64,000 nucleotides of DNA from Prosapia bicincta (Eukaryota > Arthropoda > Insecta > Hemiptera > Cercopidae): contig JBAIZL010000002.1 of assembly GCA_036971475.1 (NCBI GenBank), positions 12,520,368 to 12,584,367 on the forward strand, read 5' to 3'. Positions 11,067 through 22,990 of this stretch are shown one piece after another. The first letter of the stretch is position 1. The number at the start of each line of letters is the position of its first letter. The notes beneath the pieces are model-generated. The model searched no databases. It worked only from the letters and a program-made list of their open reading frames with translations, and was not told the origin of the DNA. The translations under genes and the position numbers were made by a program.

Positions 11067-14000
11067 AATGCCCCAACTAAAGGGTTGCTAGAGAAAACAT
11101 CCTGAAGAGCCTGAAGAGCACTTTTGGAATCCGAACACAAAAGATAATGCGAGGATTGAGATTGAATGACGGTCAAAGCTTTAAAAATAGCAAATAGTTC
11201 TGCCGTGAAAACACTGCAAGCTGAGGGCAATCCGTACGTGTAGGTATATCCAGATGCATAAAACGCACATCCAACGCCATTGCCCAGTTTAGATCCATCA
11301 GAGAAAATAATTTCACTGTGTTGGTGAGATTTATAAATGGATAAAAATTCCTGGTGGTAGACCACAACAGGAGTATCGTGTTTTATATAACTGGACAATG
11401 AGAAATCGAAGTGCGGCGTTTTTATTATCCATGGAGGTAGATAGCACATTTGTCGTTCAAACATAGTTGGAAGTTGCAACTCAAGGTCATCCAATATTCT
11501 TAACGTTCGTATGCCAAAGGGAGCGGTCGAACGTTGACGTGTATTGTACACTTGATTTAGCGTATTATAAAAGACTCTTTCAAATGCCGGGTGGTTGGGT
11601 TTGCTTCGAAGAACAGAAACGTAAGATATTTGTAGCATCTGACGTCGTCTTGAAAGAGCGGGTTCCCCAGCCTCGACAAGAAGACTAGGGATTGGGCTAG
11701 TTCTAAATGCACCAGTAGCCAGTCTAAGTCCAGAGTGGTGGACAGCATCGAGAGTTTTCAGAACTGTAAGTCGTGCGGATGAATAGGCTTGACAGCCATA
11801 ATCAATGCGCGATCTAACGACCGCGCGATAAAATCGAAGCATACTAGTTCTGTCTGCTCCCCAATTCGTACCACTAAGGACTCTTAACATATCCAATTTC
11901 TTATTGCATCTCACCTTCAAATCACGAACATGTGGGATCCATGATAGTCTTTTATCAAATAAAAGACCTAGAAATCGAACACTATCCGTGGTTTGAAGCT
12001 GAACCCCGTCAAGAAAAAGGATCGGCTCCTGGTGTTGCCTACGACGACTAAATGCTACACATTGGGTCTTCGAAGCAGAGAATTTGAAACCTGTAAATTT
12101 TGACCATTCCTCCAATCTGTATATTGCTAACTGCAAAGATCTTTCCGCAGTTGCCATACTACGAGCAGGCACATATATACAAAAGTCATCCACAAAAAGG
12201 GAACAGTGTACCGGAGATCGTATATTACTGGTGATACTATTTATTGCAACGGCAAACAGCGTGACGCTCAGCACGCTGCCCTGCGGTACACCATTCTCTT
12301 GTGTATAGCTGTTTGAATACGTGCCTCCAAGTCGAACGCGGAAAGATCTGTTTGAAAGAAAGTTAGCGATGAATGCTAGGATATTCCCTTGTATACCCCA
12401 TGATTTCAGAGTGTTCAGAATTCCTCTTTTCCATGCCATATCATATGCCTTTTCAAGGTCAAAGAAAACCGCAACGAGCGTTTGACGCAAGAGAAAGGCA
12501 TCTTGAATAGCAGATTCTAACAAAACCAATTGGTCAACTGATGAGCGTCCTAGTCTGAAACCACATTGTTCGTTGCTAAGAAGGTTGTTGGTTTCTAGGT
12601 ACCAGACAAGACGGCGGTTGACCATCTTCTCCAGTAGTTTGCACAAGACGCTTGTAAGTGATATAGGCCTGTAACTACTGGGGTTGGTTTTGTCCTTACC
12701 TGGCTTCAAAAGAGGAATTACAGTTGATTCTAACCATGCATCGGGGAAAGAGCGCTCCTCGAATAAACGATTGTATACTCGAAGGAGGACAAGTTTCGCC
12801 GATGATGGTAGATGTTTTAGCATGGAGTACACAATGGAATCAGGACCTGGTGCAGAATCCTTCGTTGACGCAAGAGCTGACTCCAATTCCCCTATAGAGA
12901 AAGGAGTGTTTAAAGGAGAGTCCTCAGACGACCCAACAGTAAACGGTATTGCTTCTTCCTTCAGTTTATAAATCTGGAATAATCTATTATAGGCTGTAGT
13001 AGCAGAAAAGTTAGAAAAAGATGTTCCAAGCACATTAGCAATGTCATCACTGTTTGTGATTAATCTCCCATCAGGTTGCTTCAGCGCAATGGCTGGCAAC
13101 GAAATGGAAGTACCACAAACTGATCTTAGTTTCCTCCACACTGTGGAGGACGGAGTTGTTCGTCTAATTGTGCTAATGTACTGTTCCCAAGAGTTCTTTC
13201 TACTCAGCCTAAATATCCTCCGTGCTTTCGCACGGAGTATTTTATATTCCTGAAGGTTTCCATTCGTTGGGTGTCGTTTAAATCTCCTAAGAGCTCTTCG
13301 TCGTAAACGGAGGATTTCTGTGCATTCATCGTTCCACCACGGCACAGGCGGTCGGCGTGGATGCGCAGAGGTTTTCGGAATGGTCTTTTCAGCGGCATTT
13401 AAAATTGCTTTTGTAAAATTTTCTATATTTTCATCAATGGGTGTCAGATAATCCATGTCAAGTGATACAAGGTAATTCGAGTAGGAGTCCCAGTTGGCTT
13501 TTCGCAAAATCCAACTGGAATTTCGAACATAACAGGTTTGGGAGTCACATAAACTGATCTTAATAGGCACATGGTCGCTTCCATACAAATCATTGAGTAC
13601 CGACCAGGTGCATCTAGTAGCTAATTGAGGGCTGCAAATCGATAGATCAACAGCTGTCCATCCACCAGTAGATGCTGCTAAATGAGTAGGAGTGCCGTCA
13701 TTTAGCAGACATAAGTCTAGTTCCGTTCTTACACTTTCAACAATATCACCTCGAGAGTTCCTAGTCGGAGATCCCCAAGACGAATGGTGGGCATTAAAAT
13801 CCCCTACCAATAAAAACGGAGTTGGTAACTGGCTTATCAAATTTACTAAATCACTGTGATGCAGGTTTTCCTGTGGTGGCAAGTAGACACAACACACAGT
13901 GATTTTATACGGGACAGCTGTTTGAACGGCTACTGCTTGTAAAGGAGTTATTAAGTTTAGAGAAACAGCATCGATACAGTCACGGGCTAGGATGGCTACG

Positions 14001-14206
14001 CCACCTCTAGCTCGATCTTCTGTAACGAAGTCCGATCTAAAAACTGAATACTCCCTTAAATGGAAATTATGCGATTCGTGGAGATGTGTCTCCTGTAGAC
14101 ATACAAACATTGGGTACACATCTCGCACGAGTACTTTAAGTTCTTCTATGTGACTCCTAACACCGTTGACGTTCCATTGTATCACTGACTTCCTAAGCAA
14201 AGACAT
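11039..14206 (-). CDS. ORF2: APE endonuclease, reverse transcriptase and most of RNase H
   Basis: 1,055 residues. The N-terminal apurinic-type endonuclease shows 'IQWNVNG' (about 9-15), 'CLQETH' with Glu39, 'GDFNAHHSSWG' with Asp136 and Asn138, and 'GSDHVPI' with Asp211/His212. The RT spans about 450-760: 'FFDLEKAYD' (motif A, Asp583), 'NGVPQGSVLS' (motif B, 638-647) and 'FVDD' (motif C, 671-674, in place of the usual Y/FADD). RNase H begins near 965 with 'SDGS' (Asp970), 'TAELFAI' (Glu1003) and 'CSDSKSAL' (Asp1026), but the frame is lost before the fourth active-site block, which lies in 10512-11066. The protein nicks DNA and copies element RNA at the target. The ATG follows ORF1's stop in TAATAAATG, so reinitiation after ORF1 is likely (inference). 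Confidence 0.92.
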   Translation of the reverse strand: MSLLRKSVIQWNVNGVRSHIEELKVLVRDVYPMFVCLQETHLHESHNFHLREYSVFRSDFVTEDRARGGVAILARDCIDAVSLNLITPLQAVAVQTAVPYKITVCCVYLPPQENLHHSDLVNLISQLPTPFLLVGDFNAHHSSWGSPTRNSRGDIVESVRTELDLCLLNDGTPTHLAASTGGWTAVDLSICSPQLATRCTWSVLNDLYGSDHVPIKISLCDSQTCYVRNSSWILRKANWDSYSNYLVSLDMDYLTPIDENIENFTKAILNAAEKTIPKTSAHPRRPPVPWWNDECTEILRLRRRALRRFKRHPTNGNLQEYKILRAKARRIFRLSRKNSWEQYISTIRRTTPSSTVWRKLRSVCGTSISLPAIALKQPDGRLITNSDDIANVLGTSFSNFSATTAYNRLFQIYKLKEEAIPFTVGSSEDSPLNTPFSIGELESALASTKDSAPGPDSIVYSMLKHLPSSAKLVLLRVYNRLFEERSFPDAWLESTVIPLLKPGKDKTNPSSYRPISLTSVLCKLLEKMVNRRLVWYLETNNLLSNEQCGFRLGRSSVDQLVLLESAIQDAFLLRQTLVAVFFDLEKAYDMAWKRGILNTLKSWGIQGNILAFIANFLSNRSFRVRLGGTYSNSYTQENGVPQGSVLSVTLFAVAINSITSNIRSPVHCSLFVDDFCIYVPARSMATAERSLQLAIYRLEEWSKFTGFKFSASKTQCVAFSRRRQHQEPILFLDGVQLQTTDSVRFLGLLFDKRLSWIPHVRDLKVRCNKKLDMLRVLSGTNWGADRTSMLRFYRAVVRSRIDYGCQAYSSARLTVLKTLDAVHHSGLRLATGAFRTSPIPSLLVEAGEPALSRRRQMLQISYVSVLRSKPNHPAFERVFYNTLNQVYNTRQRSTAPFGIRTLRILDDLELQLPTMFERQMCYLPPWIIKTPHFDFSLSSYIKHDTPVVVYHQEFLSIYKSHQHSEIIFSDGSKLGNGVGCAFYASGYTYTYGLPSACSVFTAELFAIFKALTVIQSQSSHYLLCSDSKSALQALQDVFSSNPLVGAFCVLYTGFN

Positions 14207-14209
14207 TTA

Positions 14210-15625
14210 TTAGCTTAGCAAAGGGTTTATTTGACACCCATTGGTGCTCTCTCCTTTCTTGCCTGGGACGTTTTGGGACGTCTCAGGCTTACATTTCTCA
14301 GATTCCATATCCACCCGTTCAGGGATGGAATCTGAGGAAGTTTTGGCTTTAGGAGGGGTAGTTTTCACATTCCCTCCTTTGTTTGCATTTTTCTTAATAC
14401 CCGGTAACGACTGTGACGATGTGGTCTGTCGTAACTCCGGTCTACGTGGTTTGGATTTTTCCAACGTCTTCTGCACAGATGGTTTACTACCCGTTGATAA
14501 TTTCTTCTGCACCGAAACACAAGGCTCACTTAGTGATTTATTTCGTGCTCCAATCCCCCCAGTGGAAGGGATTGGTACAAGAGGTAAATCACTATCCGTC
14601 GCTGCAGGTTGTACTAAGTTCAAAGTAGGAGGACCATTCGTGACTATGGACAAAAGGCGAGAAACTTGTTCAGTTAGAACTTCAATTTTTTTCGACAGCT
14701 CGGCACAGTTGTTACAGGACGATTTGGAAGCGGTCAGAGTAGCGGCATAAGTCTTACTGTCTGTCTTTGGCTGAGTGGAACGATAGAGTTTTTTGGCCTC
14801 TGGAAACGACAGCTTGTCTTTCGCCATGATGCCTAGGATAGCTTTCTCTTCCTTGAACGTGGGACAGTTGTAGGATCGCGCTGGGTGGTCACCACCACAG
14901 TTGGCGCATTTCGGAGAATTAACACAATCCTTATCATCATGGCCTTCGACGCTACATATACCGCATACGTTCTGCTTCGAACACGTAGAGCTGATATGCC
15001 CAAATCGCTGGCACTTGAAGCAGCGCCTAGGGTTAGCCACGTATGGTCTCACTGAGAGCCTTTGGTAACCTGCATGTAAATATTCGGGTATTTCCGGTTT
15101 GCCGAAGGTAACGATAAAAGAAGCTGTTGCTACCTTTTCTCCTTTGTCCATTTTCATGATAGGGACAACGTCCGTAACTGACTGAGACGACAGTTCGGAC
15201 TTAATTTCATCAACTGAAATGTACATTAAGTCCCTACATGTGATGACCCCCTTTGAGTAATTCAAGGATCTGTGGGGAGCCACAGATACCTTGACCTGGT
15301 CAAAGAAAGAGGTCATTTTAGATAGAGCACGGGTTTGTTTCTCGGTGGAAGTCGCAACTAACAGTGTTCCGTTTCTGAGTTTCTTGATAGAGGCTACTGG
15401 GCCTCCAGCACACGCAGTAATAGCCTTGTTAATAAGGAAGGGAGAAACTTTTGAAAGATCTTTCCCTTCTTCGGCACTAGAAACAACTAAATACTTTGCT
15501 GATGGCAATGTCTGCGACGTTGCCACCATCAACTTTTTACTCAAATCCTTTTCAATATGATCGTCAGGAGAATCCTGGCGTGTTCTCTTTAAGCTAGTCA
15601 TATTTGACGGGGTTTTTGAATCCAT
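14210..15625 (-). CDS. ORF1: gag-like RNA-binding protein with three CCHC zinc knuckles
   Basis: 471 residues, open from ATG at 15625. Three zinc knuckles are visible: C202-C205-H210-C215, C221-C224-H229-C234 and C240-C243-H247-C254 (spacing CX2CX3HX6C in the last). Before them, residues 40-190 look like the RNA-binding-type fold of LINE gag proteins ('KLRNGTLLVATS' near 82-93); after them comes a short helical segment and a Lys/Ser/Pro-rich, probably disordered tail (about 330-471). In I and Jockey elements ORF1 coats the element RNA and takes it back to the nucleus. It precedes ORF2 with 3 nt between the stop and ATG. No stops or frame breaks, so it may still be functional. The 169-codon frame on the other strand is only its shadow. 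Confidence 0.9.
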   Translation of the reverse strand: MDSKTPSNMTSLKRTRQDSPDDHIEKDLSKKLMVATSQTLPSAKYLVVSSAEEGKDLSKVSPFLINKAITACAGGPVASIKKLRNGTLLVATSTEKQTRALSKMTSFFDQVKVSVAPHRSLNYSKGVITCRDLMYISVDEIKSELSSQSVTDVVPIMKMDKGEKVATASFIVTFGKPEIPEYLHAGYQRLSVRPYVANPRRCFKCQRFGHISSTCSKQNVCGICSVEGHDDKDCVNSPKCANCGGDHPARSYNCPTFKEEKAILGIMAKDKLSFPEAKKLYRSTQPKTDSKTYAATLTASKSSCNNCAELSKKIEVLTEQVSRLLSIVTNGPPTLNLVQPAATDSDLPLVPIPSTGGIGARNKSLSEPCVSVQKKLSTGSKPSVQKTLEKSKPRRPELRQTTSSQSLPGIKKNANKGGNVKTTPPKAKTSSDSIPERVDMESEKCKPETSQNVPGKKGESTNGCQINPLLS

Positions 15626-16134
15626 AAATATTTTTTGCCAGCCATCGTGTCAAGCGTTACGGGCGAGACTATAGGAACGGGTACACCCTTGGATCACATT
15701 AAGATCATTTCCAACCCTCAGAACTCTGAGGCCTATAGCTTTTCTCCTTAGCTCGACTGGATGGGCATCAGTCGAGGACTCGTAATACTGTGCACGGGCT
15801 CCGACACCCGTGCACCGCGGACACTCCCTGACCAAGGACCGAAGCGGCTGGTAGACCAGAAACCGCGCTTACGTCTTCGGCAGAGCAAGCTCACATCAGC
15901 GTCCCAGACCAGAGTTTGTCACGCTCTGGACTTTTCAGCACTCCCAACGCGCAACGGTTCTGACCAGTCAAAATTCCCTAAGCGAAGATGTAAGTGTTGA
16001 AATGTGTATAGATTGTGTTGGTGTGTGTATGTGTGTGTGTATGTTTTTGTAAGTGGTGTGTAGTGTTAGGCTAGGGTACCGCGAGGGACGCCAAATCCCT
16101 CGTAAGTGCGGCTAGTCCGCACCCCCCTGCGGGA
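15626..16134 (-). promoter_or_regulatory. 5' UTR / probable internal promoter of the retrotransposon
   Basis: About 509 bp between the element's 5' edge and the ORF1 ATG, clearly more GC-rich than the surroundings. On the coding strand it begins near CCCGCAGGGGGGTGCGGAC and has a GT/AC-rich stretch at about 16010-16060. LINEs of this class carry their promoter inside the 5' UTR, so transcription probably starts near 16134; no specific promoter box can be assigned by eye. Part of 16081-16133 (AGGGACG...TCCCTCG) can form a short hairpin. Confidence 0.6.
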
Positions 16135-16147
16135 ATTTATCACTATG
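16135..16147. repeat. Target-site duplication, 5' side of the retrotransposon
   Basis: ATTTATCACTATG, the same 13 bases as 10081-10093. The satellite reading continues across the element if it is removed. Confidence 0.65.
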
Positions 16148-17153
16148 ACTTGGTGGTTATTATCACTATCGCTTGCAGGTATTTATCACTATGACTTAGT
16201 GGTTATTATAACTATCGCTTAGGGGTATTTATCACTATGACTAAGTGGTTATTATAACTATCGCTTAGGGGTATTTATCACTATGACTAAGTGGTTATTA
16301 TAACTATCGCTTAGGGGTATTTATCACTATGACTTGGTGGTTATTATAACTATCGCTTTTCAGGTATTTATCACTATGACTAAGTGGTTATTATAACTAT
16401 CGCTTAGGGGTATTTATCACTATGACTAAGTGGTTATTATAACTATCGCTTGCGGGTATTTATCACTATGACTTGGTGGTTATTATAACTATCGCTTGCA
16501 GGTATTTATCACTATGACTTAGTGGTTATTATAACTATCGCTTAGGGGTATTTATCACTATGACTAAGTGGTTATTATAACTATCGCTTGCGGGTATTTA
16601 TCACTATGACTAAGTGGTTATTATAACTATCGCTTAGGGGTATTTATCACTATGACTAAGTGGTTATTATAACTATCGCTTAGGGGTATTTATCACTATG
16701 ACTAAGTGGTTATTATCACTATCGCTTAGGGGTATTTATCACTATGACTAAGTGGTTATTATAACTATCGCTTGCGGGTATTTATCACTATGACTTGGTG
16801 GTTATTATCACTATCGCTTGCAGGTATTTATCACTATGACTTAGTGGTTATTATCACTATCGCTTGCGGGTATTTATCACTATGACTTAGTGGTTATTAT
16901 CACTATCGCTTACGGGTATTTATCACTATTACTTAGTGGTTATTATCACTATCGCTTACGGGTATTTATCACTATGATTTAGTGGTTATTATCACTATCG
17001 CTTAGGTGTGTTTATCACAATGGCCTAATCTTAATTATCACTATCGCTTAGAGATAGTTATTGCTACCAGTTTCGGGTATTATTCACTATCACTTAAGTG
17101 GTAATTATTACTATCACTTAGGGGTTAATTATCCCTATCGCTTAGGGGGTTAG
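16135..17153. repeat. 23/46-bp satellite array, right part
   Basis: Continuation of the array at 9136-10093: homogeneous 46-bp units to about 16990, then diverged units to 17153. It ends at GGGGGTTAGATATTCG, the same edge as the second array at about 35115. No coding sequence. Confidence 0.95.
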
Positions 17154-17869
17154 ATATTCGTTAACTAACTATAGATACAATTAGTCTCTATCAAGTTTCA
17201 AATTCCTCAAAGTAGACAACGTTCCAGTTTTAACTTAAATTGAATAGCAAACTATTTAGATTAACCAAAATACATTGAGTGAACGGAACATTCATTCAAT
17301 AAATTGGTTTTAAAATTCATGTTCCTATAAAACAGATTGACTTGAGGGTGCAGGGTGGACTTTTTAAAACACCATCTTGAAGAGTTCAAATTTCCAGATT
17401 TCAATTATTTCCCTTTAAACGTATTTCCGTATCATGAGACACACTAATGTACGCTATCTTTGTAACGCACACTTTGTCAATTGGAAGTGATAAATCCGTT
17501 CGCAATAAAGTTTCTATAAATCCAGCATTTGAATCTCCGAACTTATAACAAGAAATGTATAATGTATTACATTTGAGCTTCACTTTTGAACAAATATATA
17601 ACTAACGCCAAATCACAACCAATAATTTACATTCTCTGCGCGTTTCATTTATAAAGTAATCATCATTAGTGATTATAAATTCCGAACAATACTTTATTTT
17701 ACTTAAATTTTAATTGTTTTTTCAAATTTTTATAAAAAGTCACACCTATCCATTATATTCAATTAATTTGTTTCATAACTTTCTCCAGTCAGGGCTCGGC
17801 AGTGAGTTTGTCGAAGAAATGATAGCCCGATAGTTTTGTCACGTGTTTGATCACAATATTTTTGTACAA

Positions 17870-19260
17870 TCACATGATGTTCACTTACGTTTCAGTTTTT
17901 GCCAGGTTTTTTCTGATATCACTTCGCCATACAATTACCAGAGCTACCTCGTTGCGTTGAAGAGTTCTGTATGCACATTGGATGCTTTCCGACCTGCAGA
18001 TTAAATACAGATTGAATGTTCCAGTCTACATTCTTTCCAACGTACTTTATGGTTTCCACCTACACATTTTACATACTGTAAGGGGGTGATGTATAATTCG
18101 ATATGATACACAAAAGTGCTCTATTTTGAACTTATCGTATCTTATCGTTACTAATATCTCTGTTCATGAGATAACCTCTAGCAGAGTGGTCTATGCCCCT
18201 TCCCTAATCTTACCCATAGCCTTGCATCCTTACCTAGCCTTTTAGACTTACGAATCAATTCAGTTGTCTTACAACTACAACAATAAAAAACAGACAAATA
18301 TTTCTAATGTACCAAGAACACTATAACATATTTACCGATTTATATATTCCCAATGTAATATATTTTTCAAGGAAAATTATATATTCCAAACGGACCGATA
18401 TATTTGTACAATCACGTGATGTTCACTTAGGTTTCAGTTTTAGAAACGTTTTTTCTGATATCACTTCGCCATACAATTACCCGAGCTACCTGCACATTGG
18501 ATGCTTTCCGACCTTCATTAAATACAGATTGAATGCACCCAATCTACATTATTTCCAACGTACTTTACGATTTCCACCTACACATTTTACTCACTCTAAG
18601 GTGGTGAAGTATTATTCGATATAAAACACAAAAGTGTTCTATTTTGAACTGTATGCGTTTTATACCCGTTAAATCCAAATTTCGCAAAGTTTTTTTCCTT
18701 CATGCGCCTTTTCATCTTTATACCCACGTATTTACAAAATGTCAAGTTTCTAGCGTTAAAACCTTCCTGCTGAGCATGACAGGAAGGAAAGTGACCAAAT
18801 CAGAATATAATTTTTTGATCACACATTGAGATCTTCATCAGTTTACTTAAACTATGCAACGCAATTGAAAACTTTGATTCAATTGTTTATAAATTGGTTT
18901 TAATTATATGATCGACTATCTCAATTTAAATATTTCAAACGTAATGTTAAAACTTACGTGGCCAAATTTAAAGCAACTTGTCTAGTACTGTTTAAGTAAA
19001 TATGCAGTGTTAACGATTCGATTTTTAATTAATTGAGTACCTCTAGTGGGAGTGAGATGCGGACGCCATTTTGGCTATTAGAGGTTATGCACATTGGAAG
19101 CTTCCGACCTGCATTAAATACAGATTGAATGTATCCAGTCTACATTATTTCCAACGTACTTTACGGTTTCCACCTACACATTTACACACTGTAAGGTGTT
19201 GATGCATAATACAAATGTACTCTATTCTGATGAAACACAAAAGTTCTCTATTTCGAACTG
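17870..19260. repeat. Internal repeat module present three times
   Basis: A module with 'ATTGAATG', 'CTACATT.TTTCCAACGTACTTTA' and 'TTTCCACCTACACATTT' parts occurs at about 17870-18140, 18410-18645 and 19080-19260. Blocks around 18930-19080 and 19400-19510 both match the single block 35650-35810 of the other duplication copy, so this copy was expanded locally. 18187-18375 also matches 4190-4385. Confidence 0.7.
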
Positions 19261-22200
19261 TTTGCCTTTTATACCCTTTAAATCCAAATCCGTTTCGCAA
19301 AATCCTTTCTTCATGCGCCTCTATGTCTTGATACACACGTATTTACAAAATTTCAAGTTTCTAGCGTTAAAACCTATAATTATATGCGTTAATTATTATA
19401 TGCGTTAAATAAGCAGTGTTAACGATTCCGTATTGATTAAATAGTCTAATAATTGTGTACCTATAGTGGAAGGGAGATGCGAAAGATGCGGAGATGCATT
19501 TTAGCTATTACAGGAGATATCGGCGAGATAACGAGGGTGCGAGGGTACGCTATGTTTTAAGCATGCCTTACACCTCGCTTTGGCAACGTAATCTGCGTTC
19601 ATCTGCTAATTGTGTTCAATGCATTTAAAATTCTTTTTGCTTTGACGTTCTCAAGGTGCTCTGGTCGCTTTGTTTATTTATAAAATTCAAAAACTGAAAA
19701 TACAACCTGGGCTTATTTAACTTTCTGCTGCAGAGAGGCAATTTTATATCGAAAATATTCTTACTGAATTGAATACTGAATACGACTCTTTCTTGTAAAT
19801 CTAATCGGATTCAAGAAAGCTAATACCCGATTGCGTTATTGCTCTACGCTGTATATATGTTACAGACAATATAATTATTCTTTGACGTTTTTAATATAAA
19901 TTTGTAAAGATAAGATAACATTAACTTTGTTAATAAAAACAAAGTTAAATAAATTACCATTGTAAATAAATTTATGCAGGTACAATAATTAACCTTAAAA
20001 GTATATTTGTAAATTTAAGGTTACAAATACATTTTTTATTGATAACAAAGATAAATACATATTTACATCTTAAGTTTAAAATTATTTCGTAGAGTTTTTT
20101 CTCGTGGACTTTACTGCCAATAACTACCGGCGAAACTTTATTAAACTAACAACTTGTCCCACTTATAAACGTAACGGGACAAAATTACCTTCACATTATG
20201 CGCCCATCGTCAAAATCTCTACAACACCCATACTATTAATTACGAGACACCTTATAACCTTTGTAGAGATAAGGTCTCTTTCAGGTACGCGTACCTGGTC
20301 TCTTGACGTCGTAATGCCATCTACATCACCTACTTATTAAGATGTATGTCCAACCTTAAGATTGCCATTCTTCCCATTCTTCCCAATCTCCATACATTCT
20401 TTCCCATTCTCCAAAGGCTAAAATAGTTAAACTGGCTGAAACTTTGGAACTACAAAAAAGATCAGTAAAAATTTTGACAAAATATTAATACTACAACTTG
20501 TTTATTTCAGCAAATGAAAGCACAAGTGTTATTCAATCTGTACAACGTAAAATGGCTTGTTCGCTTCTCCACGAAACGCATCTGCACGTTCAATACACAA
20601 TGAGAAGGAAAGCATCTTATCGAGACGATAGCAGAAGAGTGTCTCTATTCATTAAGCTTTGTTGACATCTTACTTTTATTTTACTTTATCTATAGAAGTA
20701 TAAAGTTTTTAACGCTCATCACATAACAAACTATTACACAGAAATAATATAGAAAATCGTGACGTCACCACTTGGTAAGTCTAACGAAAATGCGTAACAT
20801 ACATCGCTCTACATCTGTTTTCTGTAAGTGCAGTACTAAAAATCTTTCTTTTGAGCTATTGTCCTAATATTTCCAAAAGCTCATCATGTCGGCGGGTTAA
20901 AGCTAACAGCCGTTTATATCTTCAGAGGTTACTTGGAGGATATGTATAATCAGTTCAAATTCAATTTCAAAAATATATAGAAATTTTCACATATCAGTTT
21001 AAATTATTTGATATTCTATTATTTTCTAAAACAGATAATAATTTCGTAGGTTATGTTTCTTTACATAGTAAATTAGCATTAAGTTAAATATATTTTATAC
21101 TTTTCTAATATGTCAAATAACCACTGACTACTGAACTAAACCCTTATCCAGAAGCTGAAATATATTTTGTTTAACTTACCAATGTGTAGATATATCTTTC
21201 CTGGCACGTTCGAAGGTTTTCAAGTATAATTCTAGCATTTAAATGATGCCATAATCTATGACGTGTAAGAGGATATTCCGCTCTCAACAAATGACGGCAC
21301 ATGTTCAACACTCGCTTGACTGCTTATAGTGTCAGCAACCACACTGTCTGTAAACAAACACTAGTAAATGCTTTATAAAATAATAATAGAATAGTCAAAA
21401 TAGTTTTTTATTATTTGTATTTATGAAAAAAAAACCCTGTAAAAAGATGTTTAGCTCCTCTCGCAAGCGCAATACTAGCTCAACAATTGTCTCACTGTAT
21501 ATTTTATAATATCATTAAAAACAATGTATGTACACATACATAGCAATATTATGAAATATAAGTAATAACGTAGTTAGTTTTAATAAAAAATATCAAACGA
21601 AAAAACATTTTATAACAACATTTTAACCTTATTGTAAAATGAATAAAGCAACATAACCTACGTGTTAAAACAACTGTTCAACAACCTAACCTACAACATA
21701 AAATCATCTGTTATATGAAATCATACGTCATTAATTATGCCTAACACTTAATTTAAGCTAAAATACGAAGAGCGTCTCGTGACGTAATGAAACGTAACGA
21801 ATGAGCAACTTTTCTCCTTAACACGCAATCGTGTCCTGAGATTAAGTGAAGTAAATTAACATTTATTAATTAAGTGCTCTTTTCTAAATATATTTCTGAT
21901 GTAAGGAACTACAATTGCCATTTGATTAATGATACAATTTATAATTTTAGTACAAATTTAACTGAACCAAACTATTTATACAGCGAAAACAATAATGTTT
22001 CAAAACACAAGTTCTGCAATTGCAAAGGGCTGTTTTGTTTCACAATAATACTTTAACAAGATATATAAAAAAAAATTAAAGTCAATTTCTACTTAACACA
22101 AAAAAAAATTATTTTAGTTACTTTTTATTTAACGAAATCACAATATTAAATGTTTTCTTTTCGAAACTAAAATCAACTAATCTTCCAAGTTATATTTCTA

Positions 22201-22918
22201 CGCGTAAGTTAATATTTAGACTCTAATAATCAAGTAAAAATATTTAAAAGAACTGATAACTTGTGATTTGTGATTTGCTAAGGAAATAATTAGCAATGTA
22301 TATAATTGAAGTAATGTATGTTACCTACTAATAACAGTAGGAACAATTAGCCGAAAGGCGAGTATACACGACTGTGGACGTGCATTGACTCTAGGTTACT
22401 CTTTATATTGGTTGTCCCAGTTGGCAATGTGTTCAGTTTCCCTTACTTTGTTCACAAAATAGTTACGGAAATGTGTTTCTCGCGCGTTTATAGCTCTTGC
22501 GACATAAAATCTAAAGCATATGAGTTTATCGGCTAGACGCATTTTGCTAAGGTAAATAGATTTACCAGTATATTATTGCCTTTTACACATCTGTGCGTTC
22601 TACACGCGTCATAGACCAAGACACGTGACATCGATATGGAGGCGTGTGGCGAGTAGTCTCTAGACTCTAGACAGTACCTTTCACTGATGCCCGGAGAAGA
22701 AGTGATGCTCGGGGCTGCTGGAGTCGTTTAGGGGTGATAATGTAGTAAATAAGTTGGGCAAAATTTTTAATTGACTTAACAAAATAATTGAAGAAAGGGC
22801 GTGTTTTTTGAACCAATTCACCCTAGTTGCAATGGGAAAGGTTTCTAAAATGAGAATTATCAAAACTTACAACTTTTAAAAATTCAATTATATCCTTTTT
22901 AAGTTAATTCCATTTCAT

Positions 22919-22919
<1 letters not shown>

Positions 22920-22988
<69 letters not shown>

Positions 22989-22990
22989 AA
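22920..22990. repeat. (TA)n(CA)n microsatellite expanded in one duplication copy
   Basis: About 28 TA units followed by (CA)n. The orthologous position in copy 2 (41196-41215) has only about three TA units followed by CAC. Confidence 0.9.

Larger units (their letters stand above)
10094..16134 (-). mobile_element. Nearly full-length I-type non-LTR retrotransposon
   Basis: A 6.0-kb unit on the minus strand: GC-richer 5' UTR (15626-16134), ORF1 (15625-14210), ORF2 (14206-11039, continuing in another frame to 10512), 3' UTR and a 39-nt poly(A) (read as T on the plus strand). It interrupts the 23/46-bp satellite and is flanked by a 13-bp direct repeat. APE endonuclease, RT and RNase H in one ORF with a three-knuckle ORF1 place it in the I group (I and relatives, or an allied RNase H-bearing clade); the exact clade is inference. 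Much higher coding integrity than any other element in the window marks it as the youngest large insertion. Confidence 0.9.

Noticed and set aside
14241..14750. 169-codon plus-strand open frame
   Set aside because: Lies wholly antisense to ORF1 of the retrotransposon, whose knuckles and frame are convincing.
9136..17153. TTAGGGG strings in the 23-bp satellite as telomeric (TTAGG)n repeats
   Set aside because: TTAGG occurs once per 23-bp unit and never in tandem, so it is not a telomere array.
20104..20340. 78-codon frame as a host exon
   Set aside because: The duplicated counterpart (38380-38620) carries indels that break the frame; no recognisable motif.
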